Shown: in pieces, positions 26,188 to 34,834 of the stretch
Position numbering within the stretch: the first letter of the stretch is position 1
How the letters are laid out: each line of letters begins with the position of its first letter
Source: an uncultured Lactobacillus sp.
GTDB taxonomy: Bacteria > Bacillota > Bacilli > Lactobacillales > Lactobacillaceae
NCBI GenBank assembly: GCA_937874695.1
Contig: CALNAJ010000021.1
Location: 1 to 64,000, forward strand
DNA: 64,000 bases
Direction of reading: 5' to 3'
Translations under genes and position numbers: made by a program
The notes under the pieces: model-generated
The model's input: the letters and a program-made list of their open reading frames with translations, nothing else
What the model was told of the DNA's origin: nothing
The model's database searches: none

Positions 26188-26215
26188 ATCATATCACCTT
26201 TTTGAAATTCTGCAA
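26188..26215 (-). promoter_or_regulatory. adhE: Promoter of adhE
   Basis: On the minus strand, -35 TTGCAG (26210-26215), a 16-base spacer and -10 TATGAT (26188-26193). Confidence 0.7.
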
Positions 26216-26222
26216 GAGGTTT

Positions 26223-26240
26223 ATGTTAAAAAAATCACAA
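26223..26240 (-). promoter_or_regulatory. Candidate Rex site upstream of adhE
   Basis: TTGTGATTTTTTTAACAT on the minus strand is 18 bases long, like the Rex consensus TTGTGAANNNNTTCACAA. The left half is exact and the right half weaker. It ends eight bases above the -35. Rex control of adhE by NADH level is well known in Firmicutes. Confidence 0.6.
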
Positions 26241-26572
26241 CTAAGTAGACTGACAAACAAACCCGCTGTCAGCAAGGCTTACGGCGATAAAGAATGTAAG
26301 CGCATACACAAATTTTAAAAACTTTTCAGAAACTTTTTCGATGTATTTTAAATCACAACCGCTTGCTTTTCTTTCATAATTTCGGTAATTACGTCACTGA
26401 ATCCTTGCGTTTGCCAAGTTTTTTCCACCAACTGAACGGTTTCCATACCAGCAGTGCACCGATTATGCTAAAGTTAAGACATGAAAAATCTACAGTCTGG
26501 GCACTTAGCACGGTGAAAGCATGCTCTGCCAGCCGACTGCAAATCGTAAATAAATTCGAAAGCGTGATTTCT
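26241..26572. other. adhE upstream region and GDPD 5' leader
   Basis: It contains a cre-like element TGTAAGCGCATACA at 26295-26308 (one mismatch to the consensus on either strand), AT-rich DNA, and a possible -10 TATGCT near 26464 for the GDPD gene. A frame continuous with the GDPD gene runs through 26363-26572 but has no ribosome site at its upstream ATGs. Confidence 0.5.
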
Positions 26573-28366
26573 ATGCGACCTTTAGCCTTCTGGCGGGACG
26601 CGAACAACCACTTCTTCCATCATTGGGGAAGTTACGTCACCCTAGTCTTTCTGACCAACTTGGTCGTCAGCTACATTGCGGTGCCAATCTTTACCTGGTT
26701 GACAGCCGCTCTGATGCGCTGGCAACATGTGCCTTACATTTCCTATACCAACATTGGTTCCCTACTGATTCGTCATCCCCTAGCCATTCTGGGACTGATC
26801 GTCATTCTATTGGCCATTATTACCTTGATCTATTGGCAATTTGCCTACTTACTTCTGGGAATCACCAATATCCGTCACGGTCGGCCCCAAACCATGTTGG
26901 GCGTTTTAGGCGATACCATTCGTAGTATCGCCGGCGCCTCACCCAGCACATTTCTCTTCTTTATTGGCTACTTCATTGTGATCATGCCTTTTGGGAGTGA
27001 ACTCTTTACGACGCCACTGCTCAATAAAGCCAAGATTCCGGCATTTATCACCAGCTACCTCATGGACAACAATGCCTTCGCCGTCCTACTCGGTATCTTC
27101 TATGTGGGAGCCGCCTATCTGGGAATTCGGCTAATTGCCGTCCTACCCCTGATGATGATTGACCATTACCACAGCCGCGATGCCATTCGCCTGAGTTGGC
27201 ATCGCACCCGTGGTCACTTCTGGAACTACTTTCTCAAAATTATCGTGACCCTTGTCATCGTCAGTGTCACCGTCGCCATCATCTACGGCGCACTCTACCT
27301 AGGCCAAGTTCTCTTCGATAAGACGGGCATTGCCCTGATCACCGCGACCATCAACCTCTTTCTAATGGAGGTGATTACGGAGTTCATTGTCTGCTACGCC
27401 ACCGTAATCTTTATGATGGTGATTCTCAGCAGTCATGACACCCATCAGCCCATGCCATCCGTCCTGTTTAGCTTCCGCGAACCCGCTAAGACCCGGTTAC
27501 GGACCCGGCTCCTGATCATCAGCGGCTTAACGGTCATCAGTGCCGCACTGGTTGGATTCAACTTAATCTATCTGAATGGACTGGCCATGAGTAAACCCCT
27601 GACGATTGCTCACCGCGGGGTGGACAACGGTAACGGCGTTCAGAATACGATTCCGGCCATGGTCAAGACCAGCAAGGAACGGCCAGACTACGTTGAAATG
27701 GATATTCGGATGACAAAAGATCACCAGTTTGTGGTCATGCACGATGCCAATCTGAAAAATCTAGCTGGATTGAACCGCAAAGTCTCAAAGATGACTCTCA
27801 AGCAATTGACCGCCGTCACCATCACTGAGAATGGCTACCAGGCCAAAATTCCAAGCTTCAACGACTACCTCAATACCGCGATTAAGCACCATCAAAAACT
27901 GCTGATCGAAATTAAAACGGGCGGGGCCGATACTAAGGACCTGCCGGAACGCTTCTATCGGCAATTCGGTAGCCGGATTCTCACCAATCACGAACAAGTG
28001 CACACGTTGAGCTACACCATCATGAACCGGCTGAAGAAGGAACATCCCGACCTCTTTGTCAGCTATATCATGCCGTACAATCTTACCTTCCCCCAAACGC
28101 GGGCTAACGCCTATACCATGGAGGAGACCACGCTCAACGATACCTTCATCGAGCAGGCTGACCGCCAGCACAAGAAGGTCTACGCGTGGGATATCGACGA
28201 CATTACCAGTATGGATCAGATGATGTTCATTGGGGTTAATGGGGTCATCACCAACAACCTCCACCTGATTCAGCAGGAAATCAAAGACAACACGGATCAT
28301 CCGAGCTACGCCAACCTCCTGTTAACGTTTATGAACGACTTAACGTTGGAAACACAGACGCAGTAA
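26573..28366 (+). CDS. Membrane-anchored glycerophosphodiester phosphodiesterase
   Basis: A 597-residue protein: an N-terminal membrane domain of about 340 residues with 6-8 hydrophobic segments (GDPD membrane-domain family), then a C-terminal GDPD catalytic domain from LTIAHRGVDNG near residue 343. The catalytic motifs are HRG, EMDIRMTKDH and VMHDANL. It would cleave glycerophosphodiesters, or perhaps teichoic acid glycerol phosphate, on the outer face of the membrane. The start is ATG 26573; the ribosome site is weak (GAAAGCGTGA), so a start further upstream at 26465 is possible, though family length favours 26573. A bidirectional terminator follows. Confidence 0.85.
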   Translation: MRPLAFWRDANNHFFHHWGSYVTLVFLTNLVVSYIAVPIFTWLTAALMRWQHVPYISYTNIGSLLIRHPLAILGLIVILLAIITLIYWQFAYLLLGITNIRHGRPQTMLGVLGDTIRSIAGASPSTFLFFIGYFIVIMPFGSELFTTPLLNKAKIPAFITSYLMDNNAFAVLLGIFYVGAAYLGIRLIAVLPLMMIDHYHSRDAIRLSWHRTRGHFWNYFLKIIVTLVIVSVTVAIIYGALYLGQVLFDKTGIALITATINLFLMEVITEFIVCYATVIFMMVILSSHDTHQPMPSVLFSFREPAKTRLRTRLLIISGLTVISAALVGFNLIYLNGLAMSKPLTIAHRGVDNGNGVQNTIPAMVKTSKERPDYVEMDIRMTKDHQFVVMHDANLKNLAGLNRKVSKMTLKQLTAVTITENGYQAKIPSFNDYLNTAIKHHQKLLIEIKTGGADTKDLPERFYRQFGSRILTNHEQVHTLSYTIMNRLKKEHPDLFVSYIMPYNLTFPQTRANAYTMEETTLNDTFIEQADRQHKKVYAWDIDDITSMDQMMFIGVNGVITNNLHLIQQEIKDNTDHPSYANLLLTFMNDLTLETQTQ

Positions 28367-28385
28367 GCTCTAACCAGTCGTATAG

Positions 28386-28424
28386 AAAAAGATGCTTGAC
28401 TATAACTAGTCAGGCATCTTTTTT
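28386..28424. terminator. Bidirectional terminator
   Basis: AAAAAGATGCTTGACTA pairs with TAGTCAGGCATCTTTTTT around a short loop, with A and U runs on both sides. It serves the GDPD gene and the convergent DUF1836 gene. Confidence 0.92.
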
Positions 28425-28434
28425 ACGTTAAAGC

Positions 28435-28962
28435 TTATTTACTTTTCTCGATCTTTCGAAGCGGACGCTTAATCAAGTGCAGTAGCTTTTCCGACTGTAA
28501 CCGAGCCACCACGGCATCGACCGCGACCTGCATCAACTTTTCGTTTAAGTCCTTGGCGGCAGGCTGAACCTGTTCCTCACCTAAATGGTGCAGACGGTCT
28601 TCCAGCTGGCCAATAAAGTTATCGTAGGCTTGCTTAGGGTAATCGCCGGCCGTAATCTGGTCAATCCCTGAACGCACCGTATCCGTTTGGAACATGGGCT
28701 TGAGGAGGCTGATCATCAAAATATCCGTCAACTGCATCGTCTGATACTTCTTTTTGACGGGCGCTAGGATCACGTGATGCTTCACATAATTATTAATCAT
28801 TGCCGGCGTGATGGTATCGATACCCAATGGTCCCAGAATATCGTTGATCAAGGCGGTCACCTGGTCCATATAGAGGTCAAACTTTGGTAAATCATCCCAT
28901 CGTGGCAACTTAGCCTTGTGCATCTGGTTTTCCCAACGGGTGTATTGATTATAATCAGCCAT
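28435..28962 (-). CDS. DUF1836-family protein
   Basis: A 175-residue cytoplasmic protein of the DUF1836 family, common in Firmicutes. The family's conserved block is visible as ITPAMINNYVKHHVILAPVKKKYQ near residues 50-75, which resembles a MerR-type helix-turn-helix plus wing, followed by an alpha-helical part ending in Lys-rich IKRPLRKIEKSK. It may be a transcription factor, but no function is established. The start is the ATG at 28962 behind GCAGGGAAG; the codon at 28983 lies before that ribosome site. It is convergent with the GDPD gene. Confidence 0.8.
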   Translation of the reverse strand: MADYNQYTRWENQMHKAKLPRWDDLPKFDLYMDQVTALINDILGPLGIDTITPAMINNYVKHHVILAPVKKKYQTMQLTDILMISLLKPMFQTDTVRSGIDQITAGDYPKQAYDNFIGQLEDRLHHLGEEQVQPAAKDLNEKLMQVAVDAVVARLQSEKLLHLIKRPLRKIEKSK

Positions 28963-29165
28963 ATTTCTTCCCTGCCCTTCCATTTCTTACTTCTATTATA
29001 GCATATTACCTAGTTTTAGTGACTAGATATAACTAGATTAAGTTATTTCAGCTAGCGTTGAGACGAAATAACGGCCAGTAGACGTATTGTGTACTGACCG
29101 CGTTAATTTTATAGTGATGTGTCTCTCTTTTAGGACAAACAGCATCCGTCCCCTGGGGTAAACTT

Positions 29166-31505
29166 TTACCGCCACCGAATTCGACTCAAAATACGTTTGC
29201 CCAAGCCTTCTTGAACCACGATGAAGACTGGGTACACGCTAATCATCAGCGGCAAGTAGATCAAGGCGAGCTTCCAATTCAACAGGCTGACCAGCGAGAA
29301 GATTGGCCCAAACAGTAAGAAGACGGCGGCGAAGAGGCCCGCCATGAGGGCGATCAAACCAATTTTAAACCGGTTCAATGGCCGGGCAACCATGATCAGA
29401 GCATTTAGACTAATCAGCCCCGTCATCAAGACACTCAGCGTGGAGGTCGTGGCGAAGCTCAGACCAAACTGTGTGCCCAACGCCAGAATGACTAGGATAT
29501 AGCCCACGACACAGACTGCGGCCGGCGCAGCAATCTCCATAACTTGCTTCATAAAACGACCGGCAATTCGCGCATAGTTCGGTTGCAACGCCAGGAAGAA
29601 CGTTGGAATCCCAACCATCAACGATGAGATTGGTGTTAACTGAATGGGTTCAAATGGGTAACTACGGCTCATGAAGATAAAAATCAGCGTAAGTACCACG
29701 GAATACATGGTCTTGATCAGGTAGAGCGAGGCCACCCGCTCGATGTTATTGATGACTCGGCGCCCTTCATTCAGGACATTGATCATCGCATCAAAGTTGG
29801 AATCGACCAGCACAAAATCCGCCAGGCTCTTCGTAGCTTCACTACCCGAGGCCATCGCAATACTACAATCGGATTGGCGCAGCGCCAACAAGTCGTTGAC
29901 CCCATCCCCAGTCATAGCAACGGTGTGTCCCGCCGTTTGATAGGCCTTGATCAGCCCCTGTTTCTGTTGCGGGGTCACGCGGCCGAAGACGTTATAGTCC
30001 GCAACCAAGCGGTCATAGTCGGGTTCCGCCCCAACCTGACTCATGTCGACTAACTGATCAGCGCCGGCAATTCCTGCCCGGCCGGCGATACTGGCGACCG
30101 TTACCGGATTATCCCCGGAGATGACCTTCAGCGCCACATCTTGATTGGCGAAGAAGCTAAAGGTATCCTTGGCCCGCGGCCGTAACTCATCGGTGATCAA
30201 AATTAGCCCGATGGCTTCCGGTGCGGTGGGTTTTGGTGACGTTAACGCCGCAACTTTGGCCAGTAACAGCACCCGATAACCCTGTGCGGCGAGTGCTTGA
30301 ATCCGCTGTTTCACAGCTGCCGGCACAGTATCAAAAATGAATTCCGGCGCACCCATGACGTAAGCGCCCGTGGCCAGCTGGGCCCCACTCCATTTACGAC
30401 CGGAGGAAAATGGTAAGACCTCCGATGAAGTGACGGTTGGCGTTCCCAGCGCATTTTTGACGGCCGTTGCCGTTTCGTTGTCGTCACCCGTCGCTGCGAC
30501 GAGTTGCGCCAGCGTCTCATTCAAAGCATCCGTTGACTGGGTTCCTATGGCTTCGACCTTTTCCAATTCCAATTTACCGTTGGTGATGGTTCCGGTCTTA
30601 TCCAAACACAGGACGTCTACTCGTGCCAGCGCTTCAATCGCGGGTAATTCTCGAACCAACACGTGCCGCCGACCCAGAGTAAAGGCCCCCGCGGCCAGCG
30701 CCACCGACGTCAACAGGACTAAGCCTTCTGGAATCATCCCGACCATCGAGGCAACGGTTCCCAGAATGGCCCGGTTCTGGTCCTGACCCCGCATCAGTGC
30801 GGAAATAAACAGCCCCGCACCTAGGGGGATAATGGCAAAGGTCAAGACTTTAATAATCCGATTAATAATGATCAGGAGCTGACTGGCAGACCGCCGCTTT
30901 TGCTTAGCCGAATGGGCCAGCTGCTTGACGAAACTGCCACTCCCGACCTTGGTAGCCTGGACGATAGCCTTGCCACCGAGAATAACGCTCCCGGAGACCA
31001 GCTGATCGTTGGTATTCTTTATGATTGGCGTCGATTCCCCGGTAATCTGAGATTCATCGACTTCCATCCCAGCCGTTTCACGGACTAACCCATCGACGGG
31101 CAACTGATCGCCGCGACCAATCGCGAGCAAATCATCCTGGACGATTTTATCCTGGTGCATGGCTGTGAGCTCACCATCCCGAAGAACGTTGATCTGTGCC
31201 TCCGAAAGTAGGGCCAGCTTATCGACCTGGCGTTTCGAACGAATTTCCTGAAAAATTCCGATCCCGGTGTTAAAAATAACTACACCTAAAAACAGCAGAT
31301 TTTTATAGCTGCCCGTGAACAGGACAAGGCCGCCCAACAGAATATTGATTAAGTTAAATAGGGTCAATAAATTATCCCTAAATATTTGTTTCACACTCCG
31401 CGTTAACGGTGGCAATGGGTCATTCTTTAGCCCGTCAGCCACCCGTTGTTTCACTTCGGCCGCAGTTAATCCGTGGTCGAGTGGTGGCAGGTAACGTTCC
31501 GTCAT
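29166..31505 (-). CDS. P-type cation ATPase, P2-like (CtpE/calcium-type)
   Basis: A 779-residue ion pump. The actuator motif is ITGEST near residue 155, the fourth membrane helix has MIPEGLVLLTS (PEGL, as in CtpE-like and P2 pumps), the phosphorylation site is CLDKTGTITNG near residue 300, and the hinge is TGDGVNDLLALRQSDC. About 10 membrane segments are visible. CtpE of Mycobacterium is linked to calcium uptake; the ion here is inferred at most as Ca2+ or Mg2+. There is no HMA domain or CPx motif, so it is not a heavy-metal pump, unlike the ATPase at 52034. The start ATG at 31505 follows AAAGGAGG. It is monocistronic. Confidence 0.9.
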   Translation of the reverse strand: MTERYLPPLDHGLTAAEVKQRVADGLKNDPLPPLTRSVKQIFRDNLLTLFNLINILLGGLVLFTGSYKNLLFLGVVIFNTGIGIFQEIRSKRQVDKLALLSEAQINVLRDGELTAMHQDKIVQDDLLAIGRGDQLPVDGLVRETAGMEVDESQITGESTPIIKNTNDQLVSGSVILGGKAIVQATKVGSGSFVKQLAHSAKQKRRSASQLLIIINRIIKVLTFAIIPLGAGLFISALMRGQDQNRAILGTVASMVGMIPEGLVLLTSVALAAGAFTLGRRHVLVRELPAIEALARVDVLCLDKTGTITNGKLELEKVEAIGTQSTDALNETLAQLVAATGDDNETATAVKNALGTPTVTSSEVLPFSSGRKWSGAQLATGAYVMGAPEFIFDTVPAAVKQRIQALAAQGYRVLLLAKVAALTSPKPTAPEAIGLILITDELRPRAKDTFSFFANQDVALKVISGDNPVTVASIAGRAGIAGADQLVDMSQVGAEPDYDRLVADYNVFGRVTPQQKQGLIKAYQTAGHTVAMTGDGVNDLLALRQSDCSIAMASGSEATKSLADFVLVDSNFDAMINVLNEGRRVINNIERVASLYLIKTMYSVVLTLIFIFMSRSYPFEPIQLTPISSLMVGIPTFFLALQPNYARIAGRFMKQVMEIAAPAAVCVVGYILVILALGTQFGLSFATTSTLSVLMTGLISLNALIMVARPLNRFKIGLIALMAGLFAAVFLLFGPIFSLVSLLNWKLALIYLPLMISVYPVFIVVQEGLGKRILSRIRWR

Positions 31506-31676
31506 TTAGGCGTCCTCCTTTACCAATTCGTTACCCATATTGTACTCGATAATGCGCTTTCATAACGACTAATCTGTTGCTTTTTTTGGATTCTTAAGCG
31601 AAACGCTAGCTGTTAACAGGTCCCGCTAAGAGTGGTTAAATGGAGGTGGACCCAATTATACGAGGGAGGAATTACC

Positions 31677-31838
31677 ATGAATCATAAATCATCGGCAGTT
31701 ATTTTATTTATCCTCTACATTATTTTGCTCGGCTGCATGCTGGCGCATCAAGAGATGCTGGCCATGTGGCTGATGACTTTCGGGATGCTAGCAGAAGCCG
31801 CGATTAACCTCTACGACCAATTCAAATCCAAAAAGTAA
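31677..31838 (+). CDS. Small membrane protein, 53 residues
   Basis: The frame begins MNHKSSAVILFILYIILLGCM and has two hydrophobic segments (about residues 7-22 and 30-46) with a charged tail DQFKSKK. The ribosome site GAGGGAGGAA is strong and six bases from the ATG, so translation is likely. It is a single gene between a P-type ATPase (divergent) and an aldo/keto reductase 125 bases downstream. I do not recognise the family. It could be a regulator of the neighbouring pump or a stress protein; nothing in the sequence decides this. Confidence 0.75.
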   Translation: MNHKSSAVILFILYIILLGCMLAHQEMLAMWLMTFGMLAEAAINLYDQFKSKK

Positions 31839-31963
31839 GCGTTGCCAATACCGCTAAATTGGCTTAACATATTATTTATAACCGGATTTTGGCGTTGCCC
31901 GCCGACTCGAATCGCCCCCGATATCCTCTCGACCAACGTCCTTAATGCCAAGGAGGAAAAATA

Positions 31964-32812
31964 ATGACACTTACCAACATTACTGACACCATCAAGCTCG
32001 CCGATGGTCATGAGATTCCCGGCTTTGGTTTCGGAACCTACCTTATCAGCGACCAAGAGAGCATGGATACCACCATCAAAACCGCGTGGGACGAAGGTTA
32101 CCGGCTCTTTGATACGGCGATGCTTTACCGGAATGAAGATATTCTAGGTGAAACCTTGCATCGTCTCGAAATTCCGCGTCAGGAACTGTATTTGACGAGT
32201 AAGGTTGCCGAAGAAGTTCAGGGTTACGATCAAACGTTGAAGTCAGTCGAAGGATCTCTCAAACGGCTACAAACAGATTACCTGGACTTATTGCTGATTC
32301 ACTGGCCCGTTCGCGAACATTTCTTCGACACGTGGCGTGCCTTTGAACAATTAAAGGCGGACGGCAAGGTTAAGTCCATCGGGGTCTCCAACTACACCGC
32401 GGCGCACTTGGACTTATTGGCAACCAAGGCTAAAGAAATGCCGGTCGTTGACCAAGTAGAATACCACCCCTACTTAAATCAATTGGCGCTGCTGGACTAC
32501 AACAAGCAACATAACATCGTCACGGAAGCGTGGAGTCCACTGGGCCGGCGCGCTGTTCTGGGCGATCCGATGATTGCTAAAATTGGGAAGCACCATGACA
32601 AGTCCGTCGCTCAGGTTATCCTGCGCTGGGAACTCCAACATGGCATCTTACCAATTCCTAAGTCCCAACATCCAGAACGAATCGTCGAAAACACGAAGGT
32701 CTTTGACTTCACGTTGGATGAAGACGAAATGTCCACAATCGACCTGTTGAACAAGTACCAACGGACCGGGAACGAACCGGAAATCGTGTATGAAACGGGT
32801 AAACAATATTAA
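31964..32812 (+). CDS. Aldo/keto reductase (2,5-diketo-gluconate reductase type)
   Basis: A 282-residue NADPH-dependent reductase of a TIM-barrel fold. The N-terminal motif is IPGFGFGTYLIS, the catalytic Asp-Tyr pair is in LFDTAMLYRNE near residue 50 (Asp 47, Tyr 52), the Lys is in LTSKVAEE, and the His is in LLIHWPVREH near 110. The cofactor loop near 240 is ILPIPKSQHPERI. It belongs with AKR5-type reductases such as diketogluconate or glyoxal reductases; the aldehyde or ketone substrate is unknown. The ribosome site is AAGGAGG. A strong terminator follows. Confidence 0.9.
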   Translation: MTLTNITDTIKLADGHEIPGFGFGTYLISDQESMDTTIKTAWDEGYRLFDTAMLYRNEDILGETLHRLEIPRQELYLTSKVAEEVQGYDQTLKSVEGSLKRLQTDYLDLLLIHWPVREHFFDTWRAFEQLKADGKVKSIGVSNYTAAHLDLLATKAKEMPVVDQVEYHPYLNQLALLDYNKQHNIVTEAWSPLGRRAVLGDPMIAKIGKHHDKSVAQVILRWELQHGILPIPKSQHPERIVENTKVFDFTLDEDEMSTIDLLNKYQRTGNEPEIVYETGKQY

Positions 32813-32819
32813 TGATTAG

Positions 32820-32870
32820 AAAAGACCTGATGGCAGTGAGAAATTCGCTGCCAATCGGGTCTTTTATTTT
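32820..32870 (+). terminator. Terminator of the aldo/keto reductase gene
   Basis: AAAAGACCTGATGGCAG pairs with CTGCCAATCGGGTCTTTT around an AT-rich loop, then UAUUUU. Confidence 0.92.
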
Positions 32871-33008
32871 AACTATTAGGTTTTTTTCGCCAACCTTCTC
32901 ATCACGACGTAGATTCCAGTTACGTTTAAAAAGATTTACACCCTTGAGATGATAAGCGATGTTAAACTTACAACCATTGCCGTTCTGAATCACTTTTAGA
33001 ATTTTAGA

Positions 33009-33386
33009 CTAAATATTTCCAATAATTTCTGAGAAACCTAGTCCCTCTTTGACGACTCTAGCAGCCTTCATAAAATCCGTTGCCCCCGCCTGTTCAATGA
33101 ATTCAATATTACGATCAGATGATATAAAATCCATTGTTCGAAACTGCATTGCAACAATCTGGCCCTTAATTTTGTTAGCATGTAGATTGATGTAACCAGC
33201 TTGAGAACGGATTCGACTAGTAATTGGACAAACTGCTACAAAACCCGTGTACAAATTGAATGCGTCTGAACTAATAACTAGCGCTGGGCGCCGCTTTTGG
33301 ATTTCACGACCAACAGAAGGATTAAATGTGATATAGACTAAGTCTCTTTGATGCGGTGTATAACCATGAAATTTGTATTGGGACAT
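33009..33386 (-). CDS. mazF: MazF/PemK-family endoribonuclease toxin
   Basis: A 125-residue toxin of the PemK/MazF fold. The motifs GREIQKRRPALVIS near residue 28, VAVCPITSRIRS near 50, and GQIVAMQFRTMDF near 82 are those of active family members, including the Arg and Thr used for RNA cleavage. It cuts mRNA when the antitoxin is lost. Its ATG overlaps the antitoxin TAA by one base (TAATG), so the two are translationally coupled, with antitoxin made first. This is the usual order for mazEF. Confidence 0.93.
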   Translation of the reverse strand: MSQYKFHGYTPHQRDLVYITFNPSVGREIQKRRPALVISSDAFNLYTGFVAVCPITSRIRSQAGYINLHANKIKGQIVAMQFRTMDFISSDRNIEFIEQAGATDFMKAARVVKEGLGFSEIIGNI

Positions 33387-33607
33387 TAAATTTCCTCCCG
33401 CCCAACAAGTTCATTGTCAAATTCATCTTTATCTGGACGCAAATTAGTCTTATTTGCATTTTCTTGCGTAAAAATGTCTGGCCCTTTGGGAGTAAAAATC
33501 AGGCTACCATCTTCTTCTTTCATGACCATATATTCAGTTCCTTCCTGCACATTCAGTTTAGTGGGGATGCTAAGAACTAAGGCATTGCCCTGCTTTCTTG
33601 CCTTCAC
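33386..33607 (-). CDS. mazE: MazE-family antitoxin
   Basis: A 73-residue antitoxin. The N-terminal SpoVT/AbrB-like swapped-hairpin sequence is VKARKQGNALVLSIPTKLNV, which binds DNA and represses the operon; the acidic C-terminal tail (RPDKDEFDNELVGREEI) should wrap the toxin. The start is the GTG at 33607, seven bases after GGGAGG. The upstream in-frame TTG at 33625 lies in the ribosome site. It is followed directly by mazF. Confidence 0.92.
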   Translation of the reverse strand: MKARKQGNALVLSIPTKLNVQEGTEYMVMKEEDGSLIFTPKGPDIFTQENANKTNLRPDKDEFDNELVGREEI

Positions 33608-33680
33608 AAAAAAACCTCCCTTCAAAAGTAATTACATGGTAACACTCGAAAATTGCCTTGTCTAACTTACTGCTCGTAAA

Positions 33681-33720
33681 GAAAAGGCGCGTATTCCGAT
33701 CTCTCCAGAATACACGCCTT
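33681..33720 (-). terminator. Terminator of hsp20
   Basis: On the minus strand, AAGGCGTGTATTC pairs with GAATACGCGCCTT, followed by UUCUUU. It lies 17 bases after the stop. Confidence 0.88.
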
Positions 33721-33736
33721 CACTCGTCTTTATAGA

Positions 33737-34162
33737 CTAGTCAATACTGATTTTATGGTTGTCGTCAACTTCAGTTTGCTTTGGCAGGGTCAGCGTCAAA
33801 ACGCCATCAGCGAAGCTTGCCTTGACTTGCTTCAAGTCGATGTTTGGCAGATAGAAGGAACGGGCAACGTTTTGGCTGTGCCGTTCTTGCCGTAAAATTC
33901 GACCGTCATTGTCCTTAGCGGATTGATTGACTTCGGATTTGCCGGAGATCCGCAACGTCTCATCGCGGTAATCCACTTGGATATCATCCTTCTTGAATCC
34001 TGGCAATTCAGCCGTAACCACGTAGTCCTTGTCGTGTTCAACGACATCGGTCTTCATTTCACTCTCACCACTAAACATATCGTGGCCCAAGTTGCCCACT
34101 TCATTAAAGAAATTCATTGGATCAAAGAAATCAAAGTTCCGGTTCATTACATCATTAGCCAT
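33737..34162 (-). CDS. Small heat shock protein, Hsp20 family
   Basis: A 141-residue alpha-crystallin-type chaperone that holds unfolded proteins until refolding. The N-terminal part is Asn/Phe-rich (NRNFDFFDPMNFFNEVG). The alpha-crystallin domain runs from about residue 38 to 130: VVTAELPGFKKDDIQVDY, RQERHSQNVARSFYLP, and the C-terminal ASFADGVLTLTLPK signature (GVLTLTLP). The short tail lacks a clear I-x-I motif. The start is ATG 34162; an upstream TTG at 34168 sits four bases from AAGGGG and is less likely. Upstream lie a promoter, a CIRCE-like element and a CtsR-like half-site, so it is heat-induced. Confidence 0.95.
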   Translation of the reverse strand: MANDVMNRNFDFFDPMNFFNEVGNLGHDMFSGESEMKTDVVEHDKDYVVTAELPGFKKDDIQVDYRDETLRISGKSEVNQSAKDNDGRILRQERHSQNVARSFYLPNIDLKQVKASFADGVLTLTLPKQTEVDDNHKISID

Positions 34163-34203
34163 AATCAATTAACCCCTTTCTGCTTTGTTTGATTACATTT
34201 TCT

Positions 34204-34262
34204 ATAATAGTCAGTATTGGTCAAAATTGCAAATAATTAGCACTCATTTTTTAGAGTGCTAA
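34204..34262 (-). promoter_or_regulatory. hsp20 promoter with CIRCE-like element
   Basis: On the minus strand, -35 TTGCAA (34227-34232), a 17-base spacer and -10 TATTAT (34204-34209). At 34237-34262 TTAGCACTC-N8-GAGTGCTAA matches CIRCE, the HrcA site, apart from an eight-base instead of nine-base spacer. At 34209-34225, AGTCAGTATTGGTCAAA resembles a CtsR operator with one good half. Confidence 0.85.
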
Positions 34263-34465
34263 TTGTGCTTCTGTATTGTTGATATAAAAGCATTCTATTT
34301 TCTGATAGATTAACTCTTTAGTTTTCAAAGATCAAAGATATTGGTTAAAGGTCAAAGACTACTTACTCTCTCTATACTTATACCAATGTAAAAAATACGT
34401 TTTGAGTCTCATACTTTAGCGAGGCTTAATTAAATCTTTAGTAATCCAAATAAATTCGAAAAGTG
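34263..34465. other. AT-rich region upstream of hsp20
   Basis: No gene is seen. It contains GGTTAAAGGTCAAAGAC near 34337, which has a CtsR-type GGTCAAA heptamer, and is otherwise unremarkable. Confidence 0.4.
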
Positions 34466-34499
34466 AAAAAAAGGCCTTCAGTATTTTCACTGAAGACCA
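34466..34499 (-). terminator. Terminator of the RelE-type toxin gene
   Basis: On the minus strand, GGTCTTCAGT pairs with ACTGAAGGCC, followed by seven U residues. It begins right after the toxin stop codon. Confidence 0.92.
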
Positions 34500-34832
34500 C
34501 TAATCTAATTTATTTGCGCGTAACCGCTGAGCAGCATCTCGATAAACGATCTTATCCGCACGTTGCCCGATAGCCACAATTTGGATCACATCAATTTTTT
34601 CGCCATCCTGTGTGAACACAATCCGCAAACCAAGCTTTTTATTCTTGAGCTTTCGACAATGATTTAGTTCCCCTTTCAGTGGTTGACCAGCTTGCATACC
34701 CAATCGACTGATTCGGGCTAACCCCTTGTTCACAAATACTTTCTGTGAACCATCAAGTCGTTCATACTCCAGCTTAGCCTTCCTGAAATAATTAATGACA
34801 TATTTGTGAGAATGGTGCTCATCAGCAGTCAT
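34500..34832 (-). CDS. RelE/ParE-superfamily toxin
   Basis: A 110-residue basic protein, probably a ribosome-associated mRNA interferase or gyrase poison. The typical features are a helical N-terminus (VINYFRKAKLEYERLDGSQKVFVNKG), then the beta-sheet core QPLKGELNHCRKLKNKKLGLRIVF with a RelE-like arginine, and VIQIVAIGQRADKIVY near the end. The start is ATG 34832, two bases after the antitoxin stop. The longer TTG at 34844 would overlap the antitoxin gene by ten bases. Toxin follows antitoxin, in the common order for Phd/YefM-RelE pairs. Confidence 0.87.
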   Translation of the reverse strand: MTADEHHSHKYVINYFRKAKLEYERLDGSQKVFVNKGLARISRLGMQAGQPLKGELNHCRKLKNKKLGLRIVFTQDGEKIDVIQIVAIGQRADKIVYRDAAQRLRANKLD

Positions 34833-34834
34833 CC

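Noticed and set aside
27785..28300. 171-residue frame on the minus strand inside the GDPD gene
   Set aside because: A mirror frame of the catalytic domain without a ribosome site.
33414..33665. 83-residue plus-strand frame opposite mazE
   Set aside because: Antisense to mazE, which has a good ribosome site, the AbrB-like motif and coupling to mazF.
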